From NCBI RefSeq assembly GCF_947172395.1, contig NC_069108.1, forward strand, positions 8,877,068 through 8,941,067: 64,000 nucleotides of DNA, in the 5' to 3' direction. This document shows, piece after piece, positions 10,780 to 22,734 of this stretch (position 1 is the first letter of the stretch; each line of letters starts with the position of its first letter). The stretch is from Bicyclus anynana. Lineage: Eukaryota > Arthropoda > Insecta > Lepidoptera > Nymphalidae. Below the pieces are notes generated by a model. That model was not told the origin of the DNA and did no database searches. It saw only the letters and a program-made list of their open reading frames with translations. The translations under genes and the position numbers were made by a program.

Positions 10780-11773
10780 AGGGTGTCCCGTAATGAGCCA
10801 TTTTCCTCTAAAAGTATTAAAAAAAATCCGCTAGAAGCAGCACTTGGGGAGGGTTTTTTTTTTTTTTTTTCAAATGTGTTGAATTTTCTATTAAAATCAT
10901 TGATGAAGATTTTGTTTTCATTACCGTTTGCAATTTATTCTGCAATTTCTTGTATTTTTTTAAGTATTTTTTCAACACCACCACCACCTCAAAAAGAAAA
11001 TGGCTCAAAAATGGATACAACGCAAATGGCAGATACACCATCCAATTATCCAAAACGGATTTAAATCCTTAAAAGAGTTGCTTTTTTGCAACCTAGTGTG
11101 ATGTGGAACTATTTTATATTTATTTCTGACATTAATATCACAATCACACCTTCTTTTAAAGTTACTTACGATTTTATGAGTATACACTAAATTCTCAAAT
11201 ATGTAGTGATTAAACATTGTTTATTAAAATAGTATAATAAATAAATATTATATACTAGCGGACCCGGTCAAGCTTCGCTTTGACTTATGTGCAATTCTTC
11301 CTTACCCCTACCCTACCCCTATCCTACCCCTACCCCTTGACTCTTAAACGTTTGTATGGGAAATAGAAAAGGGTCGTTTTCATGGTTTTCCCGCCAATTA
11401 ATGAAATTTTTCTCACCTTTTAAACCTTCCCTATACCTCCACAAACATTTCAAGACCAAGATAAATCCGTTCAGCCGTTCTCGAGTTTTAGCGAGACTAA
11501 CGAACAGCAATTCATTTTTATATGTATATATAGATAAATAGGTATAAATATTATATATATATTAGGTAATTTAATCCGTAATGTTTAACAATAATCAGAT
11601 CTTTAAAATCATAATAAGCAGCTACAGCATTGAAAAAACTAATTCAAAATCGGAAAATTGGAAAATTTGAAAATCCAAAAAAAACTTGGTCACCCTAGGG
11701 ATTTTAACAAATTAGTTTTAGATAATTATTTGTATGTATATTTTGCATTTTATCCATTAATTACGGGACATCC
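10780..11773. mobile_element. Inverted-repeat DNA element, CAGGGTGTCCCGTAAT ends
   Basis: The left end AGGGTGTCCCGTAAT (10780) pairs with ATTACGGGACATCCT at 11759-11773. A nested RTE-like tail lies at 11256-11535. The right end is only 40 bp from the TMX2-like stop codon, so the 3' UTR of that gene probably runs into this element. Confidence 0.6.
11256..11535 (+). repeat. RTE-like LINE 3' tail nested in a DNA element
   Basis: It begins ACTAGCGGACCCGGTCAAGC, has CCCTACCCC repeats, and ends CGAGTTTTAGCGAGACTAAC plus a TATA-rich tail. The inverted copy is at 58160-58475. Confidence 0.65.
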
Positions 11774-11812
11774 TATATATATACAATATATTGTAGTGCA
11801 TTGTCTTCTGTT

Positions 11813-14573
11813 CTATTCTGTCTTCTTGCTGGGTTTGGCCGCCAACTTCTTTTTGCACTGCTGGTATATGCCGTCCAGGTCGAAGGCTGCCTTCATGTTG
11901 TCTTTTGAAAAGTGGAATCTAAAAATTTAAAGCAAATGAGAACTCTATCTGTTAGCGTAGCATGAGTCAACGATATCTCGTTAAGAAAAACAAAATTTTT
12001 GACATTTGACTTTCTTTTGTAACTTTCGTCGATTTTTACATATTATTCATTGATGACATAATTAATTAAGTCTGCCAATCCGCATTGGCTCAGCATAGTG
12101 GACGACCACTGTGAACAGAATTTTCTTAATTCTCTGTGTGTGTGAAGTCTGCCAAGCTGCATAGGGCCAGCGTGCCGGACTGACCTAACCCCTCTCATTC
12201 TGAGAAGTGACTCGTGCTCAACAGTGAGCCGGACATGGGTTGATAATAATGATGATGGATGGGAATAATGGTCATATTTAAAAGAAATATGTATTCCTTT
12301 TTTAAAAAAATGATGATTTCTACGATTATCACTCACTTCTGCAGCTTGCCGCTAGAGTCAGCTTGGGGTCGTCTCATCTTCTCTTTGCCGTCCACCATCA
12401 GGAGTACGGTGGGCAGCTGCCGGCTGGTGGGGCCGTCGTGGACGCGATACTTCTTTGCTGCTTCTGGGTATCTGGTATCACATGTAGGCAAAGATTTTAT
12501 ACTCAAAATCAAAATCAAAAATCATTTATTTCAAGTAGGCTCAGTTTACAAGCACTTTTGACACGTCAGTTGACTATTTGTAAAGATTCTACCACCAGTT
12601 CGGAAGGCAGGTCCTGCTGAGAAGATACCGGCAAGAAACTCAACAGTTGCTCTTTTGAAAAAGTCATACAGTATTATAATTTACAATTGATAACAATTAC
12701 TGTTTACATTTCTTATAGTTTTATTTCCTGTGTGAAGGTGGAAGCTGATCCAACGGCCTCCAAGCGCTTTTATCTTTAAGGAACTCATCGATGTTGTTGT
12801 ACCCTCGACTAAGTAAATGTTTTTTAACACATTGCTTAAAGCTATGCATTGGCAGGTCCATCACAGTCTTGGGGATCTTGTTATAGAAGAGTACACCCAA
12901 ACCTACAAAAGATTTTTTAACTCTTTGGAGACGATGTGCTCGACAGTGAGCCAATTAAGGGTAGTTAATAATGATAATAATAAAAAAGATTTACCTTCCA
13001 ATATCAAGTTTGCCGAACTTGAAATTTTCCAAATTATAGCTCGCCGACAGCTCAGCAAACACCGGTGCGAAGTTGGCACACGCTGGATGCCATGCAGCGT
13101 ACAGGCAGACTAGCCAGGTGGTGCTGGAGTGGCTGAGCTCTTGGTCCAGGGTCTCAATGCCTCGGAAGTAGATGATGTGTTCAACGCCAGAGTACGACGG
13201 CTCGGGCAGCAGCAGAGTGCTTAGGACTGTTATGGCTCCGAATGGCAGACCGTATCTGAAAGTTAGCATTTGTGTGCCTATTTACTTGTGCCCTTTACTG
13301 TTACAAAGCAGACCCAACATAGCACTGGTAGCAGGCATGACAACTGGACATTGTCTGCTTAATAGACAAGATAATGAAAATCATAGAAGATTCATCATGT
13401 CCAGGTTGTGGTGAGGAGACCAGCTATCACTTTATAGCTGAGTGTCCCATGTTCGCGCTGGTAAGATGGGAGTTACTAGGTAAGGATATATTAAATGAAG
13501 TAGACCTGACAGATCTCAGTATAGGGGATATTGTTAGGTTCACGAAGGCTACAGGAAGATTTGAGGGGGGAACACTGTCGAGACACCAGTGAACCTGTGT
13601 CCTTTTACCACGGGAATTGGGTGGAATGGTCCCTAATTAGGACTGATCACCCGTCTGGCCTCGTCAGAAGTCCCCTCTATAAATATATATATACTTGTGC
13701 CCTTGACTAAAAACCTTACTTGATGTGTGTGTTTAGTATTAGTGGAAATGACCTCTGCCTCAAACATTGTGAGGAAACGTGCATACCAGAGAATTTTCTT
13801 AATTCTCTGCGTTTGTGAAGTCTGCCAATCCGCATTAGGCCAGCGTGGTGGACTATTGGCCTAACCCCTCTCACTTTGAGGAGAGACTCGAGCTCAGCAG
13901 CGAGCCGAATATGGGTTGATAACAAACGAACGAAACATCTAAGTCAGTAGGGTGGTAACTAGCCATGGCTGAATCCTCCCACCAGCCAAAAAAATATTAA
14001 GAGAAAGTATTTTTTTTTAAAAAAAGAATATTTGCCATATCTTCTTCCCAAAAAGACCCAGGAAGTCTTTTTCTGCACTTGGCTACTAGGGGTTACCCGT
14101 TGTACGTTACCATATCTTTTAAATATGCCCAATATTCCCATTCCCCTCCAACTAGTCGACAAAGACTGTGCTAGGAGTGGGTACGACAATAGACCAACGG
14201 GGCGGGCATCTGGCCACCACCCCTCGGTGATGAGTCCAACTGCTCTAATACTTTTTGAACATGTTAATAACAAAACTAACCTTACATCAGCGTACATCCA
14301 CAAAATCCAATTCGCGATTTTTGTATACACGAATGACGAGGACAAATAATTCACCATGGTGACGCTGCCGGCCTTCCGTGTCCTCAGCATCACCACTATC
14401 AGTAAGAAGAACAAGATCTCAGCCTCTCGACTGTCTAATTCACAGTCGGACTCAGGGAAGAGGATATTGCAAATTATCACCGTCCGTTTGCACACTATGT
14501 ACGTAACACTCAGCAGAATGTTCACCCAGTAGTAGGGTTTTAGCAGCTGGCGCAAATCTTTGCTGATAGACAT
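11813..14573 (-). CDS. TMX2: TMX2-like thioredoxin-related transmembrane protein, four exons
   Basis: Minus-strand exons: 14573-14281, 13255-12995, 12471-12337 and 11918-11813. They join to 264 codons plus stop, with phase-2 junctions and GT-AG sites throughout. The N-terminus has several hydrophobic segments (about residues 14-35, 50-66 and 85-115), as in TMX2, which anchors in the ER membrane. The lumenal/cytosolic thioredoxin-like domain follows. Recognisable blocks are LDSREAEILFFL, FAPVFAELSASYNL, FGKLDIGRYPE, RQLPTVLLMVDGKE and MRRPQ. The active-site position reads WHPAC, so the first cysteine of a CxxC is absent; vertebrate TMX2 also lacks it. The C-terminus ends KKTE, a KKxx dilysine ER-retrieval signal. 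Length is slightly below the vertebrate protein (about 296 aa). Introns contain a LINE fragment, SINEs and a second LINE piece. The start is the ATG that gives the family N-terminus. Confidence 0.92.
12070..12250 (+). repeat. SINE family B 3' portion, internally duplicated
   Basis: GTCTGCCAATCCGCATTGGC occurs here, followed by a second GAAGTCTGCCAAGCTGCATA and the family end (CTCATTCTGAGAAGTGACTC). It lies in intron 3 of the TMX2-like gene. Confidence 0.75.
12503..12945 (-). repeat. CR1/Jockey-like LINE 3' end with RT C-terminus
   Basis: On the minus strand the reading frame 12945-12721 ends SAWRPLDQLPPSHRK, preceded by LFYNKIPKTVMDLPMHSFKQ. This pattern is typical of the C-terminus of CR1/Jockey-type reverse transcriptases. 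A 3' UTR follows, with a TTTTGATTTTGA repeat end at 12503. The copy is 5' truncated and lies in intron 2 of the TMX2-like gene. A second copy is at 41127-41400. Confidence 0.7.
13290..13690 (+). repeat. Non-LTR retrotransposon C-terminal fragment
   Basis: The segment reads TTGHCLLNRQ in one frame. After a frameshift near 13375 it reads CPGCGEETSYHFIAECPMFA, the CX2C...HX4C knuckle that follows the RNase H region in Jockey-superfamily LINEs. It stops at 13590. It lies in intron 1 of the TMX2-like gene. Confidence 0.65.
13745..13930 (+). repeat. SINE family B 3' half
   Basis: It contains GAGGAAACGTGCATACCAGA, AAGTCTGCCAATCCGCATTA and CGAATATGGGTTGATAA. It lies in intron 1 of the TMX2-like gene, and a 45-bp SINE A scrap (13937-13985, minus) follows it. 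Confidence 0.75.
14165..14245 (-). repeat. tRNA-derived SINE (family D) fragment
   Basis: It shares AGGAGTGGGTACGACAATAG and CCACCCCTCGGTGATGAGTC with the 2497-2604 copy. The B box is degraded. It lies in intron 1 of the TMX2-like gene, 36 bp from exon 1. Confidence 0.5.
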
Positions 14574-14604
14574 CTTTCTGTTATAATTTTTTTCCTTTTA
14601 ATTT

Positions 14605-15193
14605 ACGAATTTATTCAGCTCAATAAAAATTAAAAACCCCGACCCGCCCGACGCGACACCACAGGTAAAAAAAACTTAACGTCCAGTCCAATATGTTCCT
14701 TGGTCCAGTGTCCAGTCGTCCACCATAGAGTATGTCCACTTTCAGTTCAATGTCACTGTCACTGTCACTTACCTTGATGTTAAATTGACACAAAAAGTTG
14801 TGTTCAGAAACTGTAGATATAATAATGTTGATTTTTTAATAGCAAATCCGTTTTGAATTGATTTTGCAGTAATCGTTTCATAGAAGATTAAACTAATTAA
14901 ATTTTTACATTTAATATACGAATAATACTCAGCTCAATTAAAATTAAAAACCTCGACCTGCCCGACATGACCCCACAGATATAAAAAACTCATCGTCTAC
15001 TGTCAGTTCAATCTTTTAGCCGTTTGTGGTCACCAGTGGTCACCAGTCACTTCAATTCATGTTAAATTGACACAAAGAATTGTGTTCAGAAACTGTAGCT
15101 AATGTTAAGTTTTCTTTTGTAAATTGTAATAGCAAGTCCGCTTTGAATCGATTTTGCAGTAATCGGTTCATAGAGGATTTAACTAAAAAGATT
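14605..15193. repeat. Tandem duplication upstream of the TMX2-like gene
   Basis: Copy 1 (about 14605-14893) and copy 2 (about 14917-15193) share, in the same order, CAGCTCAATwAAAATTAAAA, a GTTAAATTGACACAAA block, TTGTGTTCAGAAACTGTAG, and GATTTTGCAGTAATCGkTTC. Identity is clearly below 100 percent. The duplicated unit covers the probable promoter/5' UTR of the minus-strand gene that starts at 14573. Confidence 0.8.
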
Positions 15194-15436
15194 ACAGCAT
15201 AATATTAATGTAAAAACGAACTTGTACATATTTCTGTGGCTGTATCCAGAGTCCAGGACTTCCCCCCACGCCCAGGGTTCACCCCACGCTTAGAACATCC
15301 TACGCGATCATGTTCTATGGGACTACCGTTGAATTTAATCTTTTCCTTCTGTCCTATTAAATATTACGTTTAATAATAGTAAAAAAGAGTGTGCCTAACC
15401 AAACGAAGTAATACTTCTTTATTTAGCCTTGTCACA

Positions 15437-15569
15437 CAGTAGCGTGCACTTCATAGAGACAAAATGCACTGCCTATCACAAGAACTCAATGCACACCTAT
15501 GATGAACCACAGAACACATAGTTGGACTAGGAATTATCCAAGTACTTACAAACCTTATGCACGCCACTG
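15437..15569. mobile_element. Short hAT-type MITE (second copy of 8777-8920)
   Basis: The ends are CAGTAGCGTGCAC and TGCACGCCACTG, with the same length class and interior as 8777-8920 but inverted. I see no clear target duplication. Confidence 0.65.
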
Positions 15570-15861
15570 CTTTCAACGTCCGTTTGCCTCACCGGATTAC
15601 ACTTTTCGTAAAACACACTCCAGCTTACTTTCCAAGTCAATCGTATTTATAAAAAAATTACTTCAAAAATGAGATGAGACCCCTAAGTAAATTGAACCAA
15701 AATTACAGTTGACTGACTGCGTTTGATGCTCTGTGGTTGCCCAGTACATAGATGTCTTTGTGAATGTGAACTGCCCTTTAAATTAATTTACTCTTTGGTG
15801 AACTGGTTGCTATGGTTACCTACTTGAGGCACCCTTCGCCAACACCCAATCATGTTTCTAT

Positions 15862-17152
15862 CAACGATATTTTATACTATAGATATGTTACGTGCCTACA
15901 AAATCACCGCAAAAAGTGATCCGAAATTAGCGACTCCACTGAGCGCACAATAGGTACGTATTGTAGACGACTAGTATTGTAGACGATATTTAGGTATTAT
16001 TAACCGACTTCCAAAAAGGAAGAGGTTCTACGTTCGGCTGTATGTATGTTTTTTTTTGTTTAATTAATGTTCGTTATTCACCACAACTAACATTGAGATG
16101 TGGAAATTTCCTCTTTTGAGCGCCTCACTTTTCATCATATTATCACATCTAACAGTGTTTAACATAATTGCCTACACTATACCAGAGTAAAGAGTGACTA
16201 TACCTAAAGATACGTTGTTTTGTTTTCATATAATATCAATGATAAAAGTTCAACCAGTCATTTGTTATCTCACTGATTAGGAATGACTCAATGTAATACC
16301 TAACGTACTTATTGGAAATTTTATAAAACAAATACGTCAATATTTTAATCTGGTGACGAAATGGATTGGATATAAATCTACTTATCGTATTTTGATTTAA
16401 AGGTTTTTCCAGTACTACGCATAAAAATGACGATTATCTAATGGACAACAACCACGAAAACCCACCGGATGCGATGGTAGAAAGGAGAAAGAATTTATGA
16501 TTCAATCCAAATCCATCCATCCATGAACCCAAAATAACTATCTATCAGCGGGTGATTAGTGATTGATAGTTATGCTGACTGCCTGTATGTTCGTTATAGA
16601 AATAAAAACTACTCGATGGATTTTAGCGAAACTTGGTACAATTATTCTTCATACTCCTGGGCAGGTTATATATATAGTATACTTTTCATCACGCTACAAT
16701 CAATAGGAGCAGAGCTGTGAAGTGAAGGGAAAAGGGAAAGATGTTTGGAAAACGGGAGAAGTTACTCCATTTTTACAGCGATACTGCTGTGAGGGCTGGA
16801 TTAAAGAGGTCTAAGTCGCGGGCGTCCGCTAGTGGTTAATTATAGTTTGGCCAATTTTAACGCAACCTACTAATTTTTTTAAAGTACTTTTAATATAAAA
16901 CACTTTACATCAAAGATTTTATAAGATTAGATATGTCACGAGCGCGTCGAAACTGAGACGAACAAATGTGCCTAATTATCTTAATTTTAATTAGTGGCGT
17001 ACTAAACAACGAAGTTATTAAATACCTATTGTCTAGAATATCGAGCTGTGTGTAAAAACTATTTACAAATAAATATATTATAATGTAAAGTAAACAATAT
17101 GGTAGCTAAATTCGGATCACTTTTTGCGATGATTTTGCAGGCACGAAACATC
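15862..17152. mobile_element. MITE family H, long copy
   Basis: The left end (CAACGATATTTTATACTATA ... CACCGCAAAAAGTGATCCG) pairs with an inverted right end at 17108-17152 (TTCGGATCACTTTTTGCG ...). The interior right half (AACTGAGACGAACAAATGTG) matches 20300-20330. An RTE-like tail is nested at 16575-16835. Confidence 0.6.
16575..16835 (-). repeat. RTE-like LINE 3' tail
   Basis: This is the inverse of the 3080-3245 and 62125-62290 block (CTTTTCATCACGCTACAATC, AATAGGAGCAGAGCTGTGAA), ending in CGCGGGCGTCCGCTAGT at 16835. Confidence 0.6.
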
Positions 17153-18079
17153 CACTAAAGGATGGGTCCTTTTTAAATCAGATATGTTATCTATGGATCT
17201 TCTACTTAATCACTCTGAGTTTTTTAGAATTTCAACATTTTACACTTCCGTGGCATGTCTATTAATCTGTGATCTTTGCCCTCCATGCTTGTGAGAGCAC
17301 TCGTTAAAATATAGTGTTTGATTTTGGAATAGCATAGACTGGACCTCAATGATTTAAGGTTGTTGCTGGACCTACATCAAAAATGGGCTGATGATTTATT
17401 AAATTTACGCTCATCTCAAGTTACTGTTACATGAAACCTTTTAAGGTGCTTCTTATTTTTAAATCAGGTTGCAAGAGAACGACAAAAAATCTACATCCCG
17501 GACGCTCAGCTGGGCACTTTAACAACCTGTTTTGTAAAAGTGGGTTGAAAAAACACCCACTCAAGATGGCGGCGGCGGGAACAGCTGACGCATTCCATAA
17601 ACAACAACACGGTCTACTGGATTAACAAACCTACATTCAAACATTAAAGCGAGACAGCTGTTTAATTTTCAACTAATCTCAAACTATAAATCTTCTATCT
17701 CTTTCAGTTTTGTATATTTGCATGTAACACGAATTTCACAGAACGTGGTATGTATATTTAATTCTATAGTTTTTTGTTTGTAAAAGCTGTCTCGCTTTCT
17801 CTAATGTGTATATGCGTTGGTTTGAGAGAGATAGGCGCGTGAATAATTTTAGGGATACGATTTTCTATGCGTGGGAGAACAGAAAGTTAATACTCAAAAT
17901 ACATAACCAGATGTTTTTGTAAATATTCGTTTACATTTTATTTGGTTATATTCTCATAATATTTGTCTCAGCCGACAGCCTGCCATAGTTCTTTATTTCC
18001 AATTATTATCTATACATAATATAGAAGAAAGTCGTGCTAATTGCACTATTTAAAACTCAAGAACACCTGGACCGATTAA

Positions 18080-18549
18080 GAGTATGCTAATAGAAATGCA
18101 ATTTTGTAAAAGTAACAAAAATTTCTGCGATTATTACTTTCGGAGCTACAGGGATTTAACGGGTCAGAATTGCGGCGCTGCCGCGGATCTCTGAAAAACG
18201 CCCATACAAAATGGTACGAATTAATGACGTCGTAGGTACATAATGATCGTTAGATTTGTATGGGCGTTCGAACAAAATTACTAATATCTTTGTTATTTGT
18301 GCGTTGAAGTTTATAGTTCAAATATTAAAAAAAAAAACAAATTTAATGTAAGGAAGCTAAAACTGTATGAATTTTCATCTAATTACGATGAAAGATTTTT
18401 TTTAATAGATTTTAAAATTTTATAATCTCATTCATTTTGCAAATATCCAGAAAATCTTTGATTTTTATGTATAAATTAGTTGACATTGACCTTATTTAAA
18501 TCCGAATGTATGATAAAAATCAATATATTCAAAACTAGTCATCATCCCC
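18080..18549. mobile_element. MITE family I, copy 2
   Basis: Inverted relative to 9429-9879. The right end GTCATCATCCCC is followed by AT. The left terminus is degraded, but the interior (GGAGCTACAGGGATTTAACG, TTAATGACGTCGTAGG) is conserved. Confidence 0.75.
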
Positions 18550-18930
18550 ATTCAGTTTTTGACAAATCCCGCGGGAACCATTGATTTTTCCGGGATGAAA
18601 GGTAGCCTATGTGTTAATCCAGGGTAAAATCTATTTCCATTCCAAATTTCAGCCAAATCGCTTCAGTAGCCGCAGCGTAAAAGAGGAACAAACATACACA
18701 CAAACTTTCGCCTTCATAATATTAGTGTAATACCCGTGCGAAGCCGCTATGTTTTTATATACAACGTTTACAGTTTTTCTGTAGTATATTAGTATCAGCA
18801 TTGCACCCGTGCTAAGCCAGGGCGGGTCGCTAGTTATACATATAAACCTGCCTCTTCAATCACTCTATCATTTAAAAAAACCGCATCAAAATCCGTTGCG
18901 TAGTATTAAAGATATAAGCATACATAGGGT

Positions 18931-19629
18931 CAGTGTTACCAACTCTCCAAAATATTTATCCCTATTTATGCCTAAAGTTTGTGTCAAAAGCCCCTAAAAT
19001 CGCCTTAATTATTTAGTTGTCCCCCTAACAAATATTAATTCACAATAATTTAGAAATAGTATGCTGTGGAACTGGGACTCTCTGACGAAGACGCATACCA
19101 GCGTTCGAAGTGGTGCCGATTGATTGGGAAAACAGACCCCGTGTAACGAATATGCGTGGAATAAGCGAGGTGAAAAAAGAAAAAAAAAAGCGACCGAATT
19201 GAGAACCTCCTCCTTTTTGAAGTCGGTCAAAAATTGTAGCCAGTTGCCTCAGAGTGGTTGTAGAATAACGTTTTATATGTCGTTATAAGTCGCTAGGTCA
19301 AGAAAGAAATATTAAAATTATCATCAACTAGCGGATGCCCGCGACTTCGTCCGCGTGAAACTCGATGTAAACTTTCAACTACCCCTAAAAACCATCCTTG
19401 AACTTCAACGAACATTTTAAAAAAAGATTTGGCCAAATTGGTCCAGGCGTTGTTGAGTTATGCGCTTACCAACACATTTTGCGATTCATTATTATATTAT
19501 AGATTTAAAAATATTAAAGAGTCAAAAAATCCCTGAAAATATCCCTAAAAATTTCAGACCCCTAAAAAAATCCCATTTCACTTATTTTCACCTAAATCTC
19601 AGGGGAAAACCCATAAGTTGGTAACCCTG
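18931..19629. mobile_element. hAT-type element family K, copy with nested insert
   Basis: The ends CAGTGTTACCAACT and AAGTTGGTAACCCTG match those of 56421-56909. The interior shares AAAATCGCCTTAATTATT and the TCCCTAAAAATTTCAGACCC region. An RTE-like tail (about 19328-19505) is inserted in it. Confidence 0.75.
19328..19505 (+). repeat. RTE-like LINE 3' tail nested in a hAT-type element
   Basis: It begins ACTAGCGGATGCCCGCGACT and ends TTATATTATAGATT, interrupting the family K copy. Confidence 0.6.
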
Positions 19630-19827
19630 AGGGATATAGGGACAGAGAAAGCGACTTTGTTTTATACCATGTAGTTATAGTGATTTTCAGTAACTATTCT
19701 CAGCCTTTAGTTAGGAAGTTGATGGTAATACAGCCCCGTGTCTCGAGGAGCAAATTCAGCTGTCTGTCCGTCATTAACAAGGCGTAACATCAAATTTTAT
19801 TTTAACTTAATCGTCAACATCCTAATC

Positions 19828-20560
19828 CAACGATATTTTACACTATAGACATGTTATGTGACTAAAATAAAACACCGCAAACAGTGATCCGAACTGAGCC
19901 ATTCGAATGAGCAAATTTTGTGTTTACCTACTTATCTATACTAATTTCACAACTCGACTTCAAATAACTTTCGTTGTTTACTTTGCGACTAAATGAAATT
20001 AAGACAATTAGCCACATTTGTCTATTAATCGTAGATGTCTATTAATTAAATAATAGATTTTCTATTAATCATATGTATATTTGTCTATTAATCGTGGATG
20101 TAAAATGCCTTTATTAATCATAGATGTACCTACCTACCTACTGATAATCTCGTAGTACTCGGCTTACACGCCTATGAGGCAGATTGTGTATGCACATTAA
20201 AATGTAACAATATCTGTATATGACCGTAAATAATTTATGATAATGATTAAAAATACAGATTGCAAAAATTTTATAATAGAAATATGGTCACTAGTCCGTC
20301 AAAACTGAGGCGAACAAAAGTGGCTAATTGTCTTAATTTCATTGAGTCTCATAGTAGGTCCACAACGAAAGTTATTTATACAAAATAATACCTAAATATT
20401 GTATACAATGTAGCGTTGTATGTCAAGAACTTTAAAACTGTATACATAAAACATTTAATGCAATTAAACGCAATTTTGTGCATTTCAGTTGAATTCGGCT
20501 CACTTTTTGCGGTGATTTTGGTGGTAAGTAACATGTCTATATAGTATAAAATGTCGTTGG
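19828..20560. mobile_element. MITE family H, 733 bp with long inverted arms
   Basis: The termini CCAACGATATTTTACACTAT and ATAGTATAAAATGTCGTTGG are inverted. Subterminal arms also pair over about 200 bp (AAATGAAATTAAGACAATTA versus TAATTGTCTTAATTTCATTG). Confidence 0.8.
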
Positions 20561-22734
20561 CTTATGGAAAGATGGAGAATTCGTGTAGATAATTAAAAAA
20601 TCATAAAAGATTTTTAAACTCCAATAATATCTGGTAACAACAATCACCAAGACGAGAATTTTCTAAACATGGACACTGGATGGAAACAAACATCTCGAGC
20701 TCGGAGTAGTAACTAGTAACTGTGCTAACCGACCGAGTTGAAAGATTTGTTTTTCTCAATACAAAGTGAATTGCGAAACGGCACCTCCTCAATCTGTTTG
20801 CGTAGCACTACATTTGTAAATGCGCAATAACTGCCCGTAGCGATAACAGCTTGTTATTTAGAACGAGTATTAAAACATATATATAAATACTACGTCGATA
20901 ACATTATCTGGGATACAAATTATGTAAAAATGTAAACAAATACAATGTTTCCATTGGTTTCCATACGAAATCTATAATAAGGCCGACGCCATTTATAAAA
21001 ATGCTACAAAATTGTATTGTCATAGTAACGTACAGTAGAGCTTTGTGTTTAGGGACCACTTAATACGGTCGGGTTATGATCTCAACCTCCTTGTTTTTGT
21101 CATTTCTTTTTTTTTTCACGCAACTCGCTACGCGGCGTTCGGCAGGGCACGTACGTAAAGCTCCCCATTCACCACACGCCTCGACATTCATGCGACGTCT
21201 TGTCTTACTCGTTTAAAGTTTTAAACATATGCCCATAATTATTATTTTTTTTACTTATATTGACTATTAGAGTTAAAAATTTTGCTGATGATATAAACTT
21301 GCATTTATTTTTACTTAAATGCATTGCATTGCATATTTCTTAATTTATATACCCACTATTTTAATAATAGCTCATTTTTAATAATAACTACTAGTGAAAA
21401 TTTTAATCAGTTAATTTAAATTTAAATTTTGTAGTCATGGAATAGCGGTAACTAAATTACACTAACGACATAACAATGGAGCTATATACAAAATATTACA
21501 ACATCTATACTAATAAAGCTTAGTAGGTCATTAGCAATATGGCAGATTATTTGCTAATCACGGATAATTATATTGGTACAATAAAAGTTCTTTTTGAAAG
21601 CACTTTCTCGTAGTTATAACACCGTCACAAAAGACAAATTTTATTGTACTCGTACCTATACGCGAGCATATCCGCAGACAAATGAAAAAGTTAGCTAAGA
21701 TTTTAAAAAACAATACAACTTCTTACATGATTATTACAAATGGTTTGCAAAATGGCAGGATAACATTAACTTCGTTACGATAAAACTTTTTAGCGTTTCT
21801 TTAAAAATAATATTTTGGAGAGATTTGGAGTGATTCATTAATTACTACATCATATTCCTATAATTATTAACATCGGTATACATTAAAGTATTGCTAGGGT
21901 TTGCGGATTAGAATTTGGATTGTGGGTGAAAGTCATCAGACGATAGCTTTAAACCACTCTTTAATAGGAGATTCAAATACATACTTCTAAAACATAAGTC
22001 TGCTTCAAAGTCTAAAATGATAGCCAATTGGGCCAGCGTGGTGGACTATTCGCCTAACCCCTCTCATTCTGAGAGGAGACTCGAGCTCAGTATTGAGCCG
22101 AATATGGATTCATAATGATTCTTGCTTGTTGAATAATCTTCTTGCTAAAAGCAATTGTAATCTTTAAGAAACTAGTAGTAAGGTTCATCTTTAAGAAACT
22201 AGTTGTACCTTAAAAATAATTCAAAGAAATCGATAACAACGAAGTACCTACGTAGTTTGCAAACATAAACTTTATAATACGATGTTTTGCAAATGTAAAC
22301 CTTAAACTCTTGCGACTTAGTTATTTTATAAAAAATCGCGTTCAATTGTGTATGAAAATCTAAATAATTAAAAATTACTGTGCTTTAGACCACACGACTG
22401 ATGTAAAACGTCTTTAGTTCTCACTCTCAATATCCGTCCGGCTCGCCCGATTACACTTTTCTAAACGCGTTAACAAACACTCTTCCGAAGTATCAGTAGC
22501 AGATTTAAAGAGCAAAGCACTATTATTGAATGGGAACCTAAACAATAATCTAACAATAATAGAACTCCCAGATTTCATTCTCATATTATCTCAGACGTTT
22601 CTAATGACACCCATACGTTGAAATTCGTCAAATGGCTTTGTATTGGAAATTGATATCTATACCATGAAAAGCATAATCTTCTTTAAGAACTTGGTATAAA
22701 AAGAATACATTGTAGAAAATAGTAGTCTGAGATG
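20561..22734. other. Gene-free AT-rich stretch
   Basis: I see no convincing gene. A SINE family B 3' scrap lies at 22024-22110 (GGGCCAGCGTGGTGGACTAT). The rest is unique-looking AT-rich DNA, upstream of the PNRC-like promoter. Confidence 0.5.

Noticed and set aside
13959..14280. Extension of the TMX2 first exon into an open frame to 13959
   Set aside because: The GT donor at 14280 and the matching phase at 13255 restore the TMX2 sequence. The extension reads intron and SINE scraps.
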